Assembly (NCBI GenBank): GCA_017521195.1
Contig: JAFXGP010000030.1
Location: 1 to 34,574, forward strand
Length of the DNA: 34,574 bases
DNA from: Lachnospiraceae bacterium
GTDB lineage: Bacteria; Bacillota; Clostridia; Lachnospirales; Lachnospiraceae
Direction of reading: 5' to 3'
The first letter of the stretch is position 1, and every line of letters starts with the position of its first letter. Positions 15,192 through 22,443 of the stretch are shown in pieces. Below the pieces are notes generated by a model. That model was not told the origin of the DNA, searched no databases, and saw only the letters and a list, made by a program, of their open reading frames with translations. A program made the position numbers and the translations under genes.

Positions 15192-15707
15192 ATGGCTAAA
15201 GTTTTGATTGTAGTAGATATGCAAAATGACTTTATAGATGGTGCATTAGGTACAAAAGAAGCAATTGCGATTGTTCCTTATGTTAAAGAGGTTGTGGAAA
15301 ATTTTGAAGGAAAAGTTTTATTTACCAGAGACACTCATTTTGATAATTATATGGAAACTCAGGAAGGAAAAAATTTGCCTGTTCCACATTGTATTAAAGG
15401 AACGGATGGTTGGCAGATTTGTTCTGTATTGGAGGAACTCCGCAAAACAGAAGCTATTGACAAGGTAACTTTTGGTTCTAAAGACTTGGTGGATGTGTTG
15501 AAAAAGGAAGAAAGTATTGACGAAATAACATTTGTAGGTCTTTGTACAGATATTTGTGTGATTTCTAATGTAATGGTTGTAAAGGCATTTTATCCGGAAA
15601 TCCCATTAATTGTGGATGCAAAAGGATGTGCCGGGGTAACTGTATCAAGTCATCTTAATGCCTTGGAAGCTATGAAAATGTGCCAGGTAAAGGTAATAAA
15701 TGAGTAG
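15192..15707 (+). CDS. Nicotinamidase-like cysteine hydrolase (isochorismatase fold)
   Basis: This 171-residue protein belongs to the isochorismatase-like hydrolases and best fits nicotinamidase, which turns nicotinamide into nicotinate for NAD salvage. The catalytic triad is present: Asp9 in VVDMQNDF, a Lys near 97 in FGSKDL and Cys122 in LCTDICV. The nicotinamidase metal ligands also appear conserved as Asp47-x-His49 (RDTHF) and His66 (VPHCIKGT). It starts 30 bases after the ABC ATPase, so it may be read through from that operon. Substrate is inferred from motifs only. Confidence 0.85.
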   Translation: MAKVLIVVDMQNDFIDGALGTKEAIAIVPYVKEVVENFEGKVLFTRDTHFDNYMETQEGKNLPVPHCIKGTDGWQICSVLEELRKTEAIDKVTFGSKDLVDVLKKEESIDEITFVGLCTDICVISNVMVVKAFYPEIPLIVDAKGCAGVTVSSHLNALEAMKMCQVKVINE

Positions 15708-15751
15708 AAATAAGGCATAAAAGAGAGGATTTATGGATAGGAGGGACGCTA

Positions 15752-16106
15752 ATGAAAAAGTACATATTATTTTTAGTATCCATTATCTGTGTTTTGACAA
15801 TGATAGGATGTAGCAAAAAAGGAAATTATGAAACAGAGAATGCAGTCCCGGGTAATAGTGTGGAAGAAAATCAGACTTTGGAAGGGGCTGAAAGTACAGT
15901 AACAAGTCAAGTATCGGATGAAGCTGAAAGTACAGAACTCCCTGAAACAGTAGAATCGATTATCATAGAACCATTACCTACAACAATAGATTTAAATAAT
16001 ATAAAAGATTGTACATTAGCAGTATCTATTGGATGTAGGTGGTTATGAATTGATAACAAATGAAGATGGTTTTGTAACTTTGATGAGAAAGATTTATACT
16101 CCATAG
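15752..16106 (+). pseudogene. Internally deleted lipoprotein gene remnant
   Basis: The first frame encodes 98 residues: a lipoprotein signal peptide (MKKYILFLVSIICVLTMIGC, Cys20), a Ser/Glu/Thr-rich linker and LNNIKDCTLAVSIGCRWL before a stop. At about 16030 the sequence makes more sense in the next frame. There it reads DVGGYELITNEDGFVTLMRKIYTP and ends at 16106. From general memory, Lachnospiraceae have longer lipoproteins with an N-terminal DLNN..DCT..VS segment and a C-terminal GGYEL...VYTP segment, with a sizeable domain between. The middle seems to be deleted and the ends joined out of frame. A short functional lipoprotein of 98 residues cannot be excluded. Confidence 0.6.
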
Positions 16107-16126
16107 TAAAAATTGAACTTTCTGCG

Positions 16127-16167
16127 ATATCAACACATTTTGAAAAGAATGTGTTGATATTTTTTTT
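16127..16167 (+). terminator. Rho-independent terminator
   Basis: A perfect 13-bp stem (ATATCAACACATT / AATGTGTTGATAT, 16127–16139 and 16148–16160) with an 8-base loop is followed by seven T residues. Confidence 0.9.
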
Positions 16168-16298
16168 GTTGATGGTATAATGATTGGAAGAAGAAATTGA
16201 ACTTTTGTTAAAATTGAACTGGAAAAAGAAATCAAAGAGATATAATTATTAAAAGTATTTTCAATTGAGTCAGTGTAGAAAATAGAATGGAGTTTTTT

Positions 16299-17846
16299 AT
16301 GCAGAGTAACCTATTTGCAAGCAGATTGAAACAATCTATGCAGGATAAAAATTTGAAGCAGATTGATCTTATGCGAGCCGCTGAAAAACGAGGAATTAAG
16401 CTTGGAAAGAGTCATGTAAGCCAATATGTCAGTGGAAAGACTATTCCAAGAGACAATATTTTGAACGTGTTAGCGGAAGTGTTGGAAGTGGATGCAGGAT
16501 GGCTGAAAGAAACGGATAAAAATGCGGAAAAATCAGCAGTGGCGGAACATAAAAATGAAGTAAAAGCAAGTAAAAACATTGATAAAGAAAAAAGTTCAAA
16601 ATCAAAACACAACAATTTGGAGGCAACCTCAATGAAAGAATTCAGAAAATCATCAAAATTAGATAATGTACTTTATGATGTTAGAGGTCCGGTAGTAGAA
16701 GAAGCTGCAAGAATGGAAGAAGCAGGAACTCATGTTTTAAAATTGAACATTGGTAATCCGGCACCATTTGGATTCCGTGCACCGGATGAAGTTATATACG
16801 ATATGAGAAGCCAGTTGACGGAATGTGAAGGTTATTCCCAGTCAAAAGGTTTGTTTTCTGCAAGAAAAGCAGTTATGCAGTATATGCAGAATAAAAACGT
16901 ACCTAATGTTACCATAGAAGATATTTATACCGGAAATGGTGTTAGTGAATTAATTAACTTAAGTATGTTGGCATTGTTGGACACAGGTGATGAGGTGCTG
17001 GTACCTTCTCCTGATTATCCATTATGGACAGCTTGTGTAACTTTGGCAGGGGGAAAAGCAGTTCACTATATATGTGATGAAGAAGCTGAGTGGAATCCTG
17101 ATATTGATGATATTAAGAAGAAAATCACGAACAGAACCAAAGCCATTGTAATTATCAATCCCAATAATCCTACAGGTGCTTTATATCCAAGAGAAGTTTT
17201 GCAGCAGATTGTAGAAGTGGCAAGACAGCATCAGTTGATTATTTTTGCAGACGAAATCTATGACAGATTAATTTTTAATGAAGAAGAACATGTTTCTATT
17301 GCTTCTTTGGCACCGGACTTATTCTGCGTAACCTTTAGCGGATTATCAAAATCTCACATGGTAGCAGGATATCGTGTGGGCTGGATGGTATTAAGTGGTA
17401 ATAAGAGAATTGCTAAGGATTACATTGAAGGATTGAATATGCTCTCTAACATGCGTCTTTGCTCTAACGTGCCGGCACAGTCCATTGTGCAAACATCCCT
17501 TGGCGGTTATCAGAGTGTTAAGAATTATATTAATCCGGGCGGACGTGTATATGAGCAGTGCGAATACATTTATAAGGCATTAAATGATATTCCGGGTATC
17601 AGTGCTGTAAAACCTAAAGCAGGATTTTACATCTTCCCTAAATTAGATGTGAAAAAGTTCAATATCACAGATGACGAAAAGTTCACCTTTGATTTGTTAA
17701 GAGATAAAAAGATTCTTTTAATCAGCGGAAAAGGATTTAACTGGAAACAGCCGGATCATTTCCGTATCGTATATCTTCCGCGTATTGAGGTATTGGAAGA
17801 AGCAGTGGAAAAAATGGCAGATTTCTTCAGCTATTACAGACAGTAA
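16299..17846 (+). CDS. XRE helix-turn-helix domain fused to an AlaA-like aminotransferase
   Basis: This 515-residue fusion has an N-terminal Cro/C1-type HTH (about residues 5–70; KQIDLMRAAEKRGI, SHVSQYVSGK) and a lysine-rich linker (75–111). A full class I/II PLP-dependent aminotransferase follows (112–515), resembling alanine/glutamate-pyruvate transaminases. The PLP lysine is Lys351 in SGLSKSH, and NPNNPTGALYP is intact. The ATG at 16299 has GGAG 7 bases upstream; an ATG at 16287 does not. Inside the linker, TTGGAGG stands 8 bases before an in-frame ATG at 16632, so a separate 404-residue aminotransferase may also be made. The fusion suggests a DNA-binding enzyme that regulates transcription, perhaps of itself. 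Confidence 0.9.
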   Translation: MQSNLFASRLKQSMQDKNLKQIDLMRAAEKRGIKLGKSHVSQYVSGKTIPRDNILNVLAEVLEVDAGWLKETDKNAEKSAVAEHKNEVKASKNIDKEKSSKSKHNNLEATSMKEFRKSSKLDNVLYDVRGPVVEEAARMEEAGTHVLKLNIGNPAPFGFRAPDEVIYDMRSQLTECEGYSQSKGLFSARKAVMQYMQNKNVPNVTIEDIYTGNGVSELINLSMLALLDTGDEVLVPSPDYPLWTACVTLAGGKAVHYICDEEAEWNPDIDDIKKKITNRTKAIVIINPNNPTGALYPREVLQQIVEVARQHQLIIFADEIYDRLIFNEEEHVSIASLAPDLFCVTFSGLSKSHMVAGYRVGWMVLSGNKRIAKDYIEGLNMLSNMRLCSNVPAQSIVQTSLGGYQSVKNYINPGGRVYEQCEYIYKALNDIPGISAVKPKAGFYIFPKLDVKKFNITDDEKFTFDLLRDKKILLISGKGFNWKQPDHFRIVYLPRIEVLEEAVEKMADFFSYYRQ

Positions 17847-17871
17847 ATTAAATGGGAGTTTTTATGCTTAA

Positions 17872-17898
17872 TAGAAAGTATAAGAACTTCTTTTTTAT
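17872..17898 (+). terminator. Weak terminator-like hairpin
   Basis: AGAAAGT and ACTTCT can pair with a bulge ahead of TTTTTT. It would end the aminotransferase transcript before the iron operon promoter. Confidence 0.4.
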
Positions 17899-17938
17899 TG
17901 TATAAAATACTTAATAAGCAAAAAGAATAAAAAATATA

Positions 17939-17967
17939 TTGACAAAGGAAAAATCGTAAGCTATATT
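17939..17967 (+). promoter_or_regulatory. Promoter of the ferrous iron uptake operon
   Basis: Consensus TTGACA (17939–17944), a 17-base spacer and TATATT (17962–17967). Just downstream, TTAGT-N4-ACTAA (17978–17991) is an inverted repeat placed where a repressor could block the start. It is similar in spirit to a DtxR/IdeR-type box, but the match is short. Confidence 0.7.
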
Positions 17968-18083
17968 TGAGATGAAGTTAGTGGTGACTAATTAATGATA
18001 GTTAGAGGTAATTTAGGTAAGTGGCGGAAAGTTTTAGTATCATATATACAACTTTTACCAAAGATATCATTACGGAGGATAAG

Positions 18084-18299
18084 ATGACCTTAGCAGAAGC
18101 AAATGTAGGCGAAGAATATATTGTAAGAGATATAGACGCAGATGGGGATGAGGAACTGATGGATTTCTTGTTTTCGTTGGGATGTTACAGTGGAGAACCA
18201 ATTACTGTTATTTCTAGAAAGAAGAGTGGATGTGTAGTGTCTATCAAAGATGGAAGATATAACATAGATAATGATTTGGCAGCAGCCATCTTGGTATAA
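18084..18299 (+). CDS. feoA: FeoA family ferrous iron transport protein
   Basis: This 71-residue SH3-like FeoA protein begins MTLAEANVGEEYIVRDIDAD. It ends with ISRKKSGCVVSIKDGRYNIDNDLAAAILV, which fits the C-terminal FeoA core (the family ends with an xxxGxxxALxxxxAxxIxV-like pattern). FeoA is a small cytoplasmic partner of the FeoB Fe(II) transporter. The start at 18084 follows GGAGG by 8 bases. An upstream in-frame extension to 18021 has no ribosome binding site. FeoB follows after a hairpin. Confidence 0.9.
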   Translation: MTLAEANVGEEYIVRDIDADGDEELMDFLFSLGCYSGEPITVISRKKSGCVVSIKDGRYNIDNDLAAAILV

Positions 18300-18305
18300 T
18301 TATGT

Positions 18306-18333
18306 AAAATAGTGATGAAAATCGCTATTTTTT
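18306..18333 (+). terminator. Hairpin with T-run between feoA and feoB
   Basis: AAAATAGTGAT and ATCGCTATTTT pair over 11 bp (one G·U) around a GAAA loop, then TTTT. It lies inside the operon and may set the feoA:feoB ratio. An inverted repeat GTTAG-N6-CTAAC follows at 18344–18359. Confidence 0.7.
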
Positions 18334-18402
18334 ATGCCAACCGGTTAGGATAAACTAACTAGAATAAGTAGCGGATAACAGAATTAGAAAAATGGAGGAA
18401 TT

Positions 18403-20373
18403 ATGAGAATTGCATTAGCAGGGAATCCGAATAGTGGAAAGACAACAATGTACAATGCACTGACAGGAAAAAGTGAAAAGGTAGGTAACTGGGCAGGCGT
18501 TACTGTTGAAAAGAAAGAAAGTAACATTAAAAAAATTTATTATGATATGGCAGAAGAAGTAATAGCAGTTGACTTACCGGGAGCATATTCCATGTCGCCT
18601 TTTACTTCGGAAGAAAGTGTGACAAGTGAATATGTAAAAAATGAAAATCCGGATGCTATTATTAACATCGTGGATGCTACAAATTTGAGCAGAAGTTTGT
18701 TCTTTACAACACAGCTTATGGAACTTGGTATTCCTGTAGTTGTTGCTTTGAATAAAAGTGATATTAACGATAAAAAAGAAACCGTCATTGATACAAAAGT
18801 TTTAAGTGAAAAATTAGGATGTCCTGTTATTGAAACAGTATCTACATCTAAAAATGACAATGGTTTAAAAGAAGTTGTAAACAAAGCCATTTCCTTGAAA
18901 GGTCAGGGACAGATCGCTCCTTATAATCAGGGAGAAGTAGACTTACATAACAAAGAAGCAGTTGTAGAAGCAGATAAAAAGCGTTTTGCTTTTATCAATA
19001 ACATTGTAAAAGAGGTAGAAACAAGAAAAGTATTTACAAAGGATGAAAACTTCCAGGATAAAATTGACGCAATCCTTACCAACCGCTGGTTAGGCATTCC
19101 TATTTTTGCTGCAGTAATGTTTCTGGTGTTTGATATTTCCCAGTCCAGCTTTGGTCCGTTCCTTGCGGATGTTTTAGTTGGATGGATTGAGACATTCCAA
19201 GAGTGGGTTGGAGGACTTGTGGTAAATGCATCTCCATTTTTGCAGGCGCTTTTAGTAGACGGGATTATAGGTGGTGTAGGAGCTGTTGTTGGATTCCTTC
19301 CATTGGTAATGGTAATGTACTTCCTTATTGCGTTATTGGAAGATTGCGGTTATATGGCTCGTGCAACAGTAGTATTAGATCCATTTTTTAAAAAAGTTGG
19401 TCTTTCCGGTAAATCTGTAATTCCAATGGTTATCGGTACCGGTTGTGCAATCCCGGGGATTATGGCATGTCGTACCATCCGTAACGAGAGAGAACGTAGA
19501 GCAACAGCAATGTTAGCACCATTTATGCCATGTGGAGCTAAGTTACCTGTAATTGCTTTGTTTGCAGGAGCATTCTTTGGAGATGCAACATGGGTAGGAA
19601 CCCTTATGTACTTCGTAGGTATCCTTTTAATCTTTTTAGGAGCTTTATTGGTAAATAAGATTACAGGACATAAATCCAAAAAATCCTTCTTTATCATGGA
19701 ATTGCCGGAATACAAACTTCCAAGTTTAAAGAGAGCTTTTATATCTATGTTAGATAGAGGCAAAGCATATATTATCAAAGCAGGTACTATTATTTTAGTA
19801 TGTAATACAGTGGTTCAGATTATGCAGTCCTTTAACTGGAGTTTTCAGTTAATTGAAGAGGGCATGGAACATACATCTATTCTTGCTTCTATTGCAGCGC
19901 CTGTTTCTGTAATCCTTGTACCGATTGTCGGTATTGCAGCATGGCAGTTAGCAGCAGCTGCTGTAACAGGTTTTATTGCAAAAGAAAACGTAGTTGGTAC
20001 TTTGGCAGTATGTTATGCATTGACCAGTTTTATTGATACAGAAGAATTAGCATTGGTAGGCGGGGCAAATGAAGTAGCATTGGCTATGGGATTAACAAAA
20101 GCAGCAGCTTTGGCATATTTAATGTTTAATTTATTTACACCACCATGTTTTGCAGCATTAGGTGCTATGAACTCCGAAATGCAGGATAAAAAATGGTTCT
20201 GGGGTGGTATTGCTCTTCAGATGGGAACCGGTTATACCGTTGCTTTCCTTGTATATCAGGCGGGCACATTAATTACAACAGGTACCTTAGGAGCAGCATT
20301 TGTTCCTGGACTTGTGGCAGTACTTGCAATGGTCGGTGTGATTGTATATCTGATTCGTAGAAATAATAAATAA
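18403..20373 (+). CDS. feoB: Ferrous iron transport protein B
   Basis: FeoB is the GTP-dependent Fe(II) transporter of the cytoplasmic membrane. The 656-residue protein has an N-terminal G domain with G1 GNPNSGKTT at residues 7–15, DLPGAYS as G3 and NKSD as G4, then a short GDI-like helical part. The transmembrane region starts at about residue 225. It contains the paired conserved Cys motifs GTGCAIPGIMA and FMPCGAKLPV of the Gate domains. Length fits the shorter Firmicutes FeoB proteins. GGAGG stands 5 bases before the ATG. FeoA precedes it and the small Cys-rich membrane protein follows after 16 bases. Confidence 0.97.
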   Translation: MRIALAGNPNSGKTTMYNALTGKSEKVGNWAGVTVEKKESNIKKIYYDMAEEVIAVDLPGAYSMSPFTSEESVTSEYVKNENPDAIINIVDATNLSRSLFFTTQLMELGIPVVVALNKSDINDKKETVIDTKVLSEKLGCPVIETVSTSKNDNGLKEVVNKAISLKGQGQIAPYNQGEVDLHNKEAVVEADKKRFAFINNIVKEVETRKVFTKDENFQDKIDAILTNRWLGIPIFAAVMFLVFDISQSSFGPFLADVLVGWIETFQEWVGGLVVNASPFLQALLVDGIIGGVGAVVGFLPLVMVMYFLIALLEDCGYMARATVVLDPFFKKVGLSGKSVIPMVIGTGCAIPGIMACRTIRNERERRATAMLAPFMPCGAKLPVIALFAGAFFGDATWVGTLMYFVGILLIFLGALLVNKITGHKSKKSFFIMELPEYKLPSLKRAFISMLDRGKAYIIKAGTIILVCNTVVQIMQSFNWSFQLIEEGMEHTSILASIAAPVSVILVPIVGIAAWQLAAAAVTGFIAKENVVGTLAVCYALTSFIDTEELALVGGANEVALAMGLTKAAALAYLMFNLFTPPCFAALGAMNSEMQDKKWFWGGIALQMGTGYTVAFLVYQAGTLITTGTLGAAFVPGLVAVLAMVGVIVYLIRRNNK

Positions 20374-20389
20374 GAAAGGGCAGAATATT

Positions 20390-20551
20390 ATGACAAATAT
20401 TGTTATAATAGCAATTTTGTTTGTGATTGTCGGAGGGGCAATTTTCTATATTGTAAAGGAAAAGAAAAAAGGTGCGGTGTGCATTGGCTGTCCTCATGCC
20501 GGAAGCTGTACAAGTAAGGAAAAGAAAGATTCTCAGTGTGGTTGTCATTAA
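20390..20551 (+). CDS. FeoB-associated Cys-rich membrane protein
   Basis: This 53-residue protein has one N-terminal membrane helix (residues 3–22), a basic stretch KEKKKG and a C-terminal Cys-rich tail. The tail shows CIGCPHAGSC and a final CGCH. This matches the FeoB-associated Cys-rich membrane proteins found right after feoB in many Clostridia. They are thought to help iron transport, perhaps as a metal- or redox-sensitive accessory comparable to FeoC; no mechanism can be read here. GAAAGGG is the ribosome binding site. Confidence 0.88.
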   Translation: MTNIVIIAILFVIVGGAIFYIVKEKKKGAVCIGCPHAGSCTSKEKKDSQCGCH

Positions 20552-20588
20552 TTTGATTTCTGAGGGATGAATAACAATATGAATAAAG

Positions 20589-20630
20589 CAAGTGGTATTT
20601 AGAAAAGAATCTAAATGCCACTTGTTTTTT
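20589..20630 (+). terminator. Terminator of the feo operon, containing an SdpR-like operator motif
   Basis: A 15-bp stem (20589–20603 with 20610–20624, one G·U position) is followed by six T residues. The inner part of the stem is ATTTAGA-N6-TCTAAAT (20597–20616). It recurs with the same 6-base spacing in the promoter of the following regulator gene. Confidence 0.88.
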
Positions 20631-20652
20631 ATGTGCTGTGGTGATAGTATGT

Positions 20653-20688
20653 ATTTAGAAAAAAATCTAAATAGAAGAATTTCTAAAT
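20653..20688 (+). promoter_or_regulatory. Operator-like inverted repeats upstream of the sdpR-type gene
   Basis: ATTTAGA-N6-TCTAAAT (20653–20672) is a perfect inverted repeat, and a further half-site TCTAAAT lies at 20682–20688. Both sit 25–60 bases before the ArsR-family gene at 20711. They are the likely autoregulatory operator. Confidence 0.65.
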
Positions 20689-20710
20689 AGACGCGAAAGG
20701 AGTAAACAAT

Positions 20711-20992
20711 ATGGGATTTGCAGAATCTTTTAAAGCTTTATCAGATCCGGTAAGACGGGATATACTAGAGATGTTAAAAAAAGGCCGAATGTCTGCCGGA
20801 GATATAGGGAGTAATTTTGATATGACAGGAGCAACCATCTCTTATCATTTAAATATTTTGAAAAAAGCAGGCTTAGTGAAGGAGACAAAACAAAAAAACT
20901 TTGTATTCTACGAATTGAATGTTTCTGTGGTAGAAGAAGTTATGCTCTGGCTTGCGGGGTTAAGAGAAGTAAGTGAGGAGATGGAAAGATAA
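20711..20992 (+). CDS. ArsR-family autorepressor, SdpR-like
   Basis: This 93-residue winged-helix repressor has the ArsR layout. FKALSDPVRRDILEML is the N-terminal helix pair, MTGATISYHLNILKKAGLV the recognition helix and KQKNFVFYELN the wing. No metal-binding Cys motif is seen, which fits the SdpR branch rather than metal sensors. In Bacillus subtilis SdpR represses the sdpRI operon, and SdpI sequesters SdpR at the membrane when toxin is present. Here an SdpI homologue follows 84 bases downstream, so the same circuit is likely. Inverted repeats stand directly upstream. AAAGGAG is the ribosome binding site. Confidence 0.9.
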   Translation: MGFAESFKALSDPVRRDILEMLKKGRMSAGDIGSNFDMTGATISYHLNILKKAGLVKETKQKNFVFYELNVSVVEEVMLWLAGLREVSEEMER

Positions 20993-21076
20993 TATGAGAA
21001 TCTTTGCGATTAGAAAGAAGTATGAATAGAAAGCTTTGAAAAGAAGCGAACATTAATATAAAAGGATGGATTAATT

Positions 21077-21709
21077 ATGAAGAAAATAGATAAAAGAACC
21101 TTACTATTAACAAGTATTATCACATTGATTCCTATTGTGGTAGGATTGTTACTGTGGGATAAACTTCCAGATACAATTCCTACACATTTCGGAATGGATG
21201 GAACACCTAATGGATGGAGTAGTAAAACATTTACTGTATTTGGCTTACCTGTGCTTATGTTGTTTTTCCATTTGTTGTGTGTGGGAATCACCAGTGTGGA
21301 TCCTAAGTACGATAATATGAATCAGAAGTTATTTGCTATCGTAGTATGGATTTGTCCGGTAACTTCCCTTTTGGTTGTAGTAGCCGGCTATGGCAGTGCT
21401 TTGGGTTGGGAAATGAACATATCTAAATACGTAATGTTTGGATGTGGGCTGTTATTTATGATAATTGGCAATTATCTTCCAAAATGTAAGCAGAATTACA
21501 CTATGGGAATTAAACTTCCATGGACATTGGATGATGAAGAAAATTGGAATCATACCCATCGATTCGCAGGGTTTTTATGGGTAGTAGGTGGTGTGTTTAT
21601 TGCAATCAATACGTTTTTAGAGTGGGAGTGGTTATTCCTGGTAGTTGTGTTTGTCATGGTTTTGGTACCAACTTTATATTCATTCCTTTATTTTAAGAAA
21701 CACAAATAA
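21077..21709 (+). CDS. SdpI family immunity / signal protein
   Basis: This 210-residue membrane protein has about six hydrophobic segments. The N-terminal part (residues 1–60) has the DUF1648 pattern LPDTIPTHFGMDGTPNGW. The C-terminal part has the SdpI core, with GNYLPKCKQNYTMGIKLPWTL and NWNHTHRFAGFLW. SdpI gives immunity to the SdpC cannibalism toxin in B. subtilis and also acts as receptor in the SdpR circuit. No SdpC or SdpAB genes are in view, so this may be an orphan immunity device or have another role. AAAGGA stands 8 bases before the ATG. Confidence 0.92.
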   Translation: MKKIDKRTLLLTSIITLIPIVVGLLLWDKLPDTIPTHFGMDGTPNGWSSKTFTVFGLPVLMLFFHLLCVGITSVDPKYDNMNQKLFAIVVWICPVTSLLVVVAGYGSALGWEMNISKYVMFGCGLLFMIIGNYLPKCKQNYTMGIKLPWTLDDEENWNHTHRFAGFLWVVGGVFIAINTFLEWEWLFLVVVFVMVLVPTLYSFLYFKKHK

Positions 21710-21723
21710 ATTTATTAAGAAAG

Positions 21724-21753
21724 ATGGTATTCTTTACGGATATCATTTTTTTT
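21724..21753 (+). terminator. Terminator after the sdpI-like gene
   Basis: ATGGTAT and ATATCAT pair (7 bp, one G·U) with a 9-base loop, followed by a long T-run. Confidence 0.6.
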
Positions 21754-21794
21754 ATGGTAAAATGAAAATAATATAGAAAACAGGGGAGGAGAAT

Positions 21795-22253
21795 ATGAAA
21801 AATACAACTCTTTGCTATATAGAAAAAAACGGCAGTTATTTAATGCTCCACCGGGTGAAAAAGTTAGAGGACATGAATCAAGATAAATGGCTTGGTGTTG
21901 GGGGTAAGTTGGAAGCAGGTGAAAGTCCGGAAGACTGCCTTATTCGGGAGGTAAAAGAAGAAACCGGTCTTACCCTGAAGAAATATGCCTATCGTGGATT
22001 TATTACTTTTGTATCCAATCAGTGGGGAACAGAATATATGCATCTGTTCACGGCAACAGAATATGAGGGCGAAATTAAGGAGTGCGATGAAGGAAATCTG
22101 GAATGGGTGCCTAAATCTAAAATTGAACAATTAAACCTGTGGGAGGGTGACAAGATTTTCTTCCGATTGCTGGAAGAATGTGAACAGTTTTTTACTTTGA
22201 AATTGTGTTATGACGAAGATAAATTGATTAACCATGAAGTGAACAAATATTAA
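21795..22253 (+). CDS. Nudix hydrolase, MutT-like (8-oxo-dGTP diphosphatase type)
   Basis: This 152-residue Nudix protein has a complete Nudix box: Gly37, Glu43 and REVKEETGL at 51–59 (Gx5Ex7REUxEExGU). WLGVGGKLEAGE is typical of the bacterial MutT/8-oxo-dGTP diphosphatase group in Firmicutes, which clean oxidised nucleotides from the pool. The exact substrate is not certain. The ATG is preceded by GGGGAGGAG. The gene has its own unit between the terminator at 21753 and the glucokinase promoter. Confidence 0.9.
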   Translation: MKNTTLCYIEKNGSYLMLHRVKKLEDMNQDKWLGVGGKLEAGESPEDCLIREVKEETGLTLKKYAYRGFITFVSNQWGTEYMHLFTATEYEGEIKECDEGNLEWVPKSKIEQLNLWEGDKIFFRLLEECEQFFTLKLCYDEDKLINHEVNKY

Positions 22254-22351
22254 CAAAAGCAGAAATAGGTGGAGTTCGCCTGTCCTAAAAAATAAAGAGG
22301 ATATTGTCATCATTTTGAAAGGAAAAAGTAAAAAAAATCCCAGAAGCATAA

Positions 22352-22380
22352 TTGCTTTTAGCAATCCAAAGAGGTACAAT
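22352..22380 (+). promoter_or_regulatory. Probable glucokinase promoter
   Basis: TTGCTT (22352–22357), a 17-base spacer and TACAAT (22375–22380), with a start expected near 22387 and a leader of about 57 bases. Confidence 0.55.
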
Positions 22381-22443
22381 GATTAATATAGCAGTTAAAA
22401 TGCAATATAATATATTAATCCGAATGGGGAAGGGGTACACAAA

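Noticed and set aside
17864-17905. 13-codon open frame (MLNRKYKNFFFIV) with GGGAG in front, after the aminotransferase gene
   Set aside because: Too short and it overlaps a weak terminator-like hairpin; no sign of conservation can be judged from sequence alone.
18540-18890. Open frame of 116 codons on the minus strand inside feoB
   Set aside because: It lies entirely within the strongly supported feoB gene, has no ribosome binding site and no recognisable domain; it is a shadow frame.
19350-19778. Open frame of 142 codons on the minus strand inside feoB
   Set aside because: Same reason: complementary to well-conserved FeoB membrane coding sequence.
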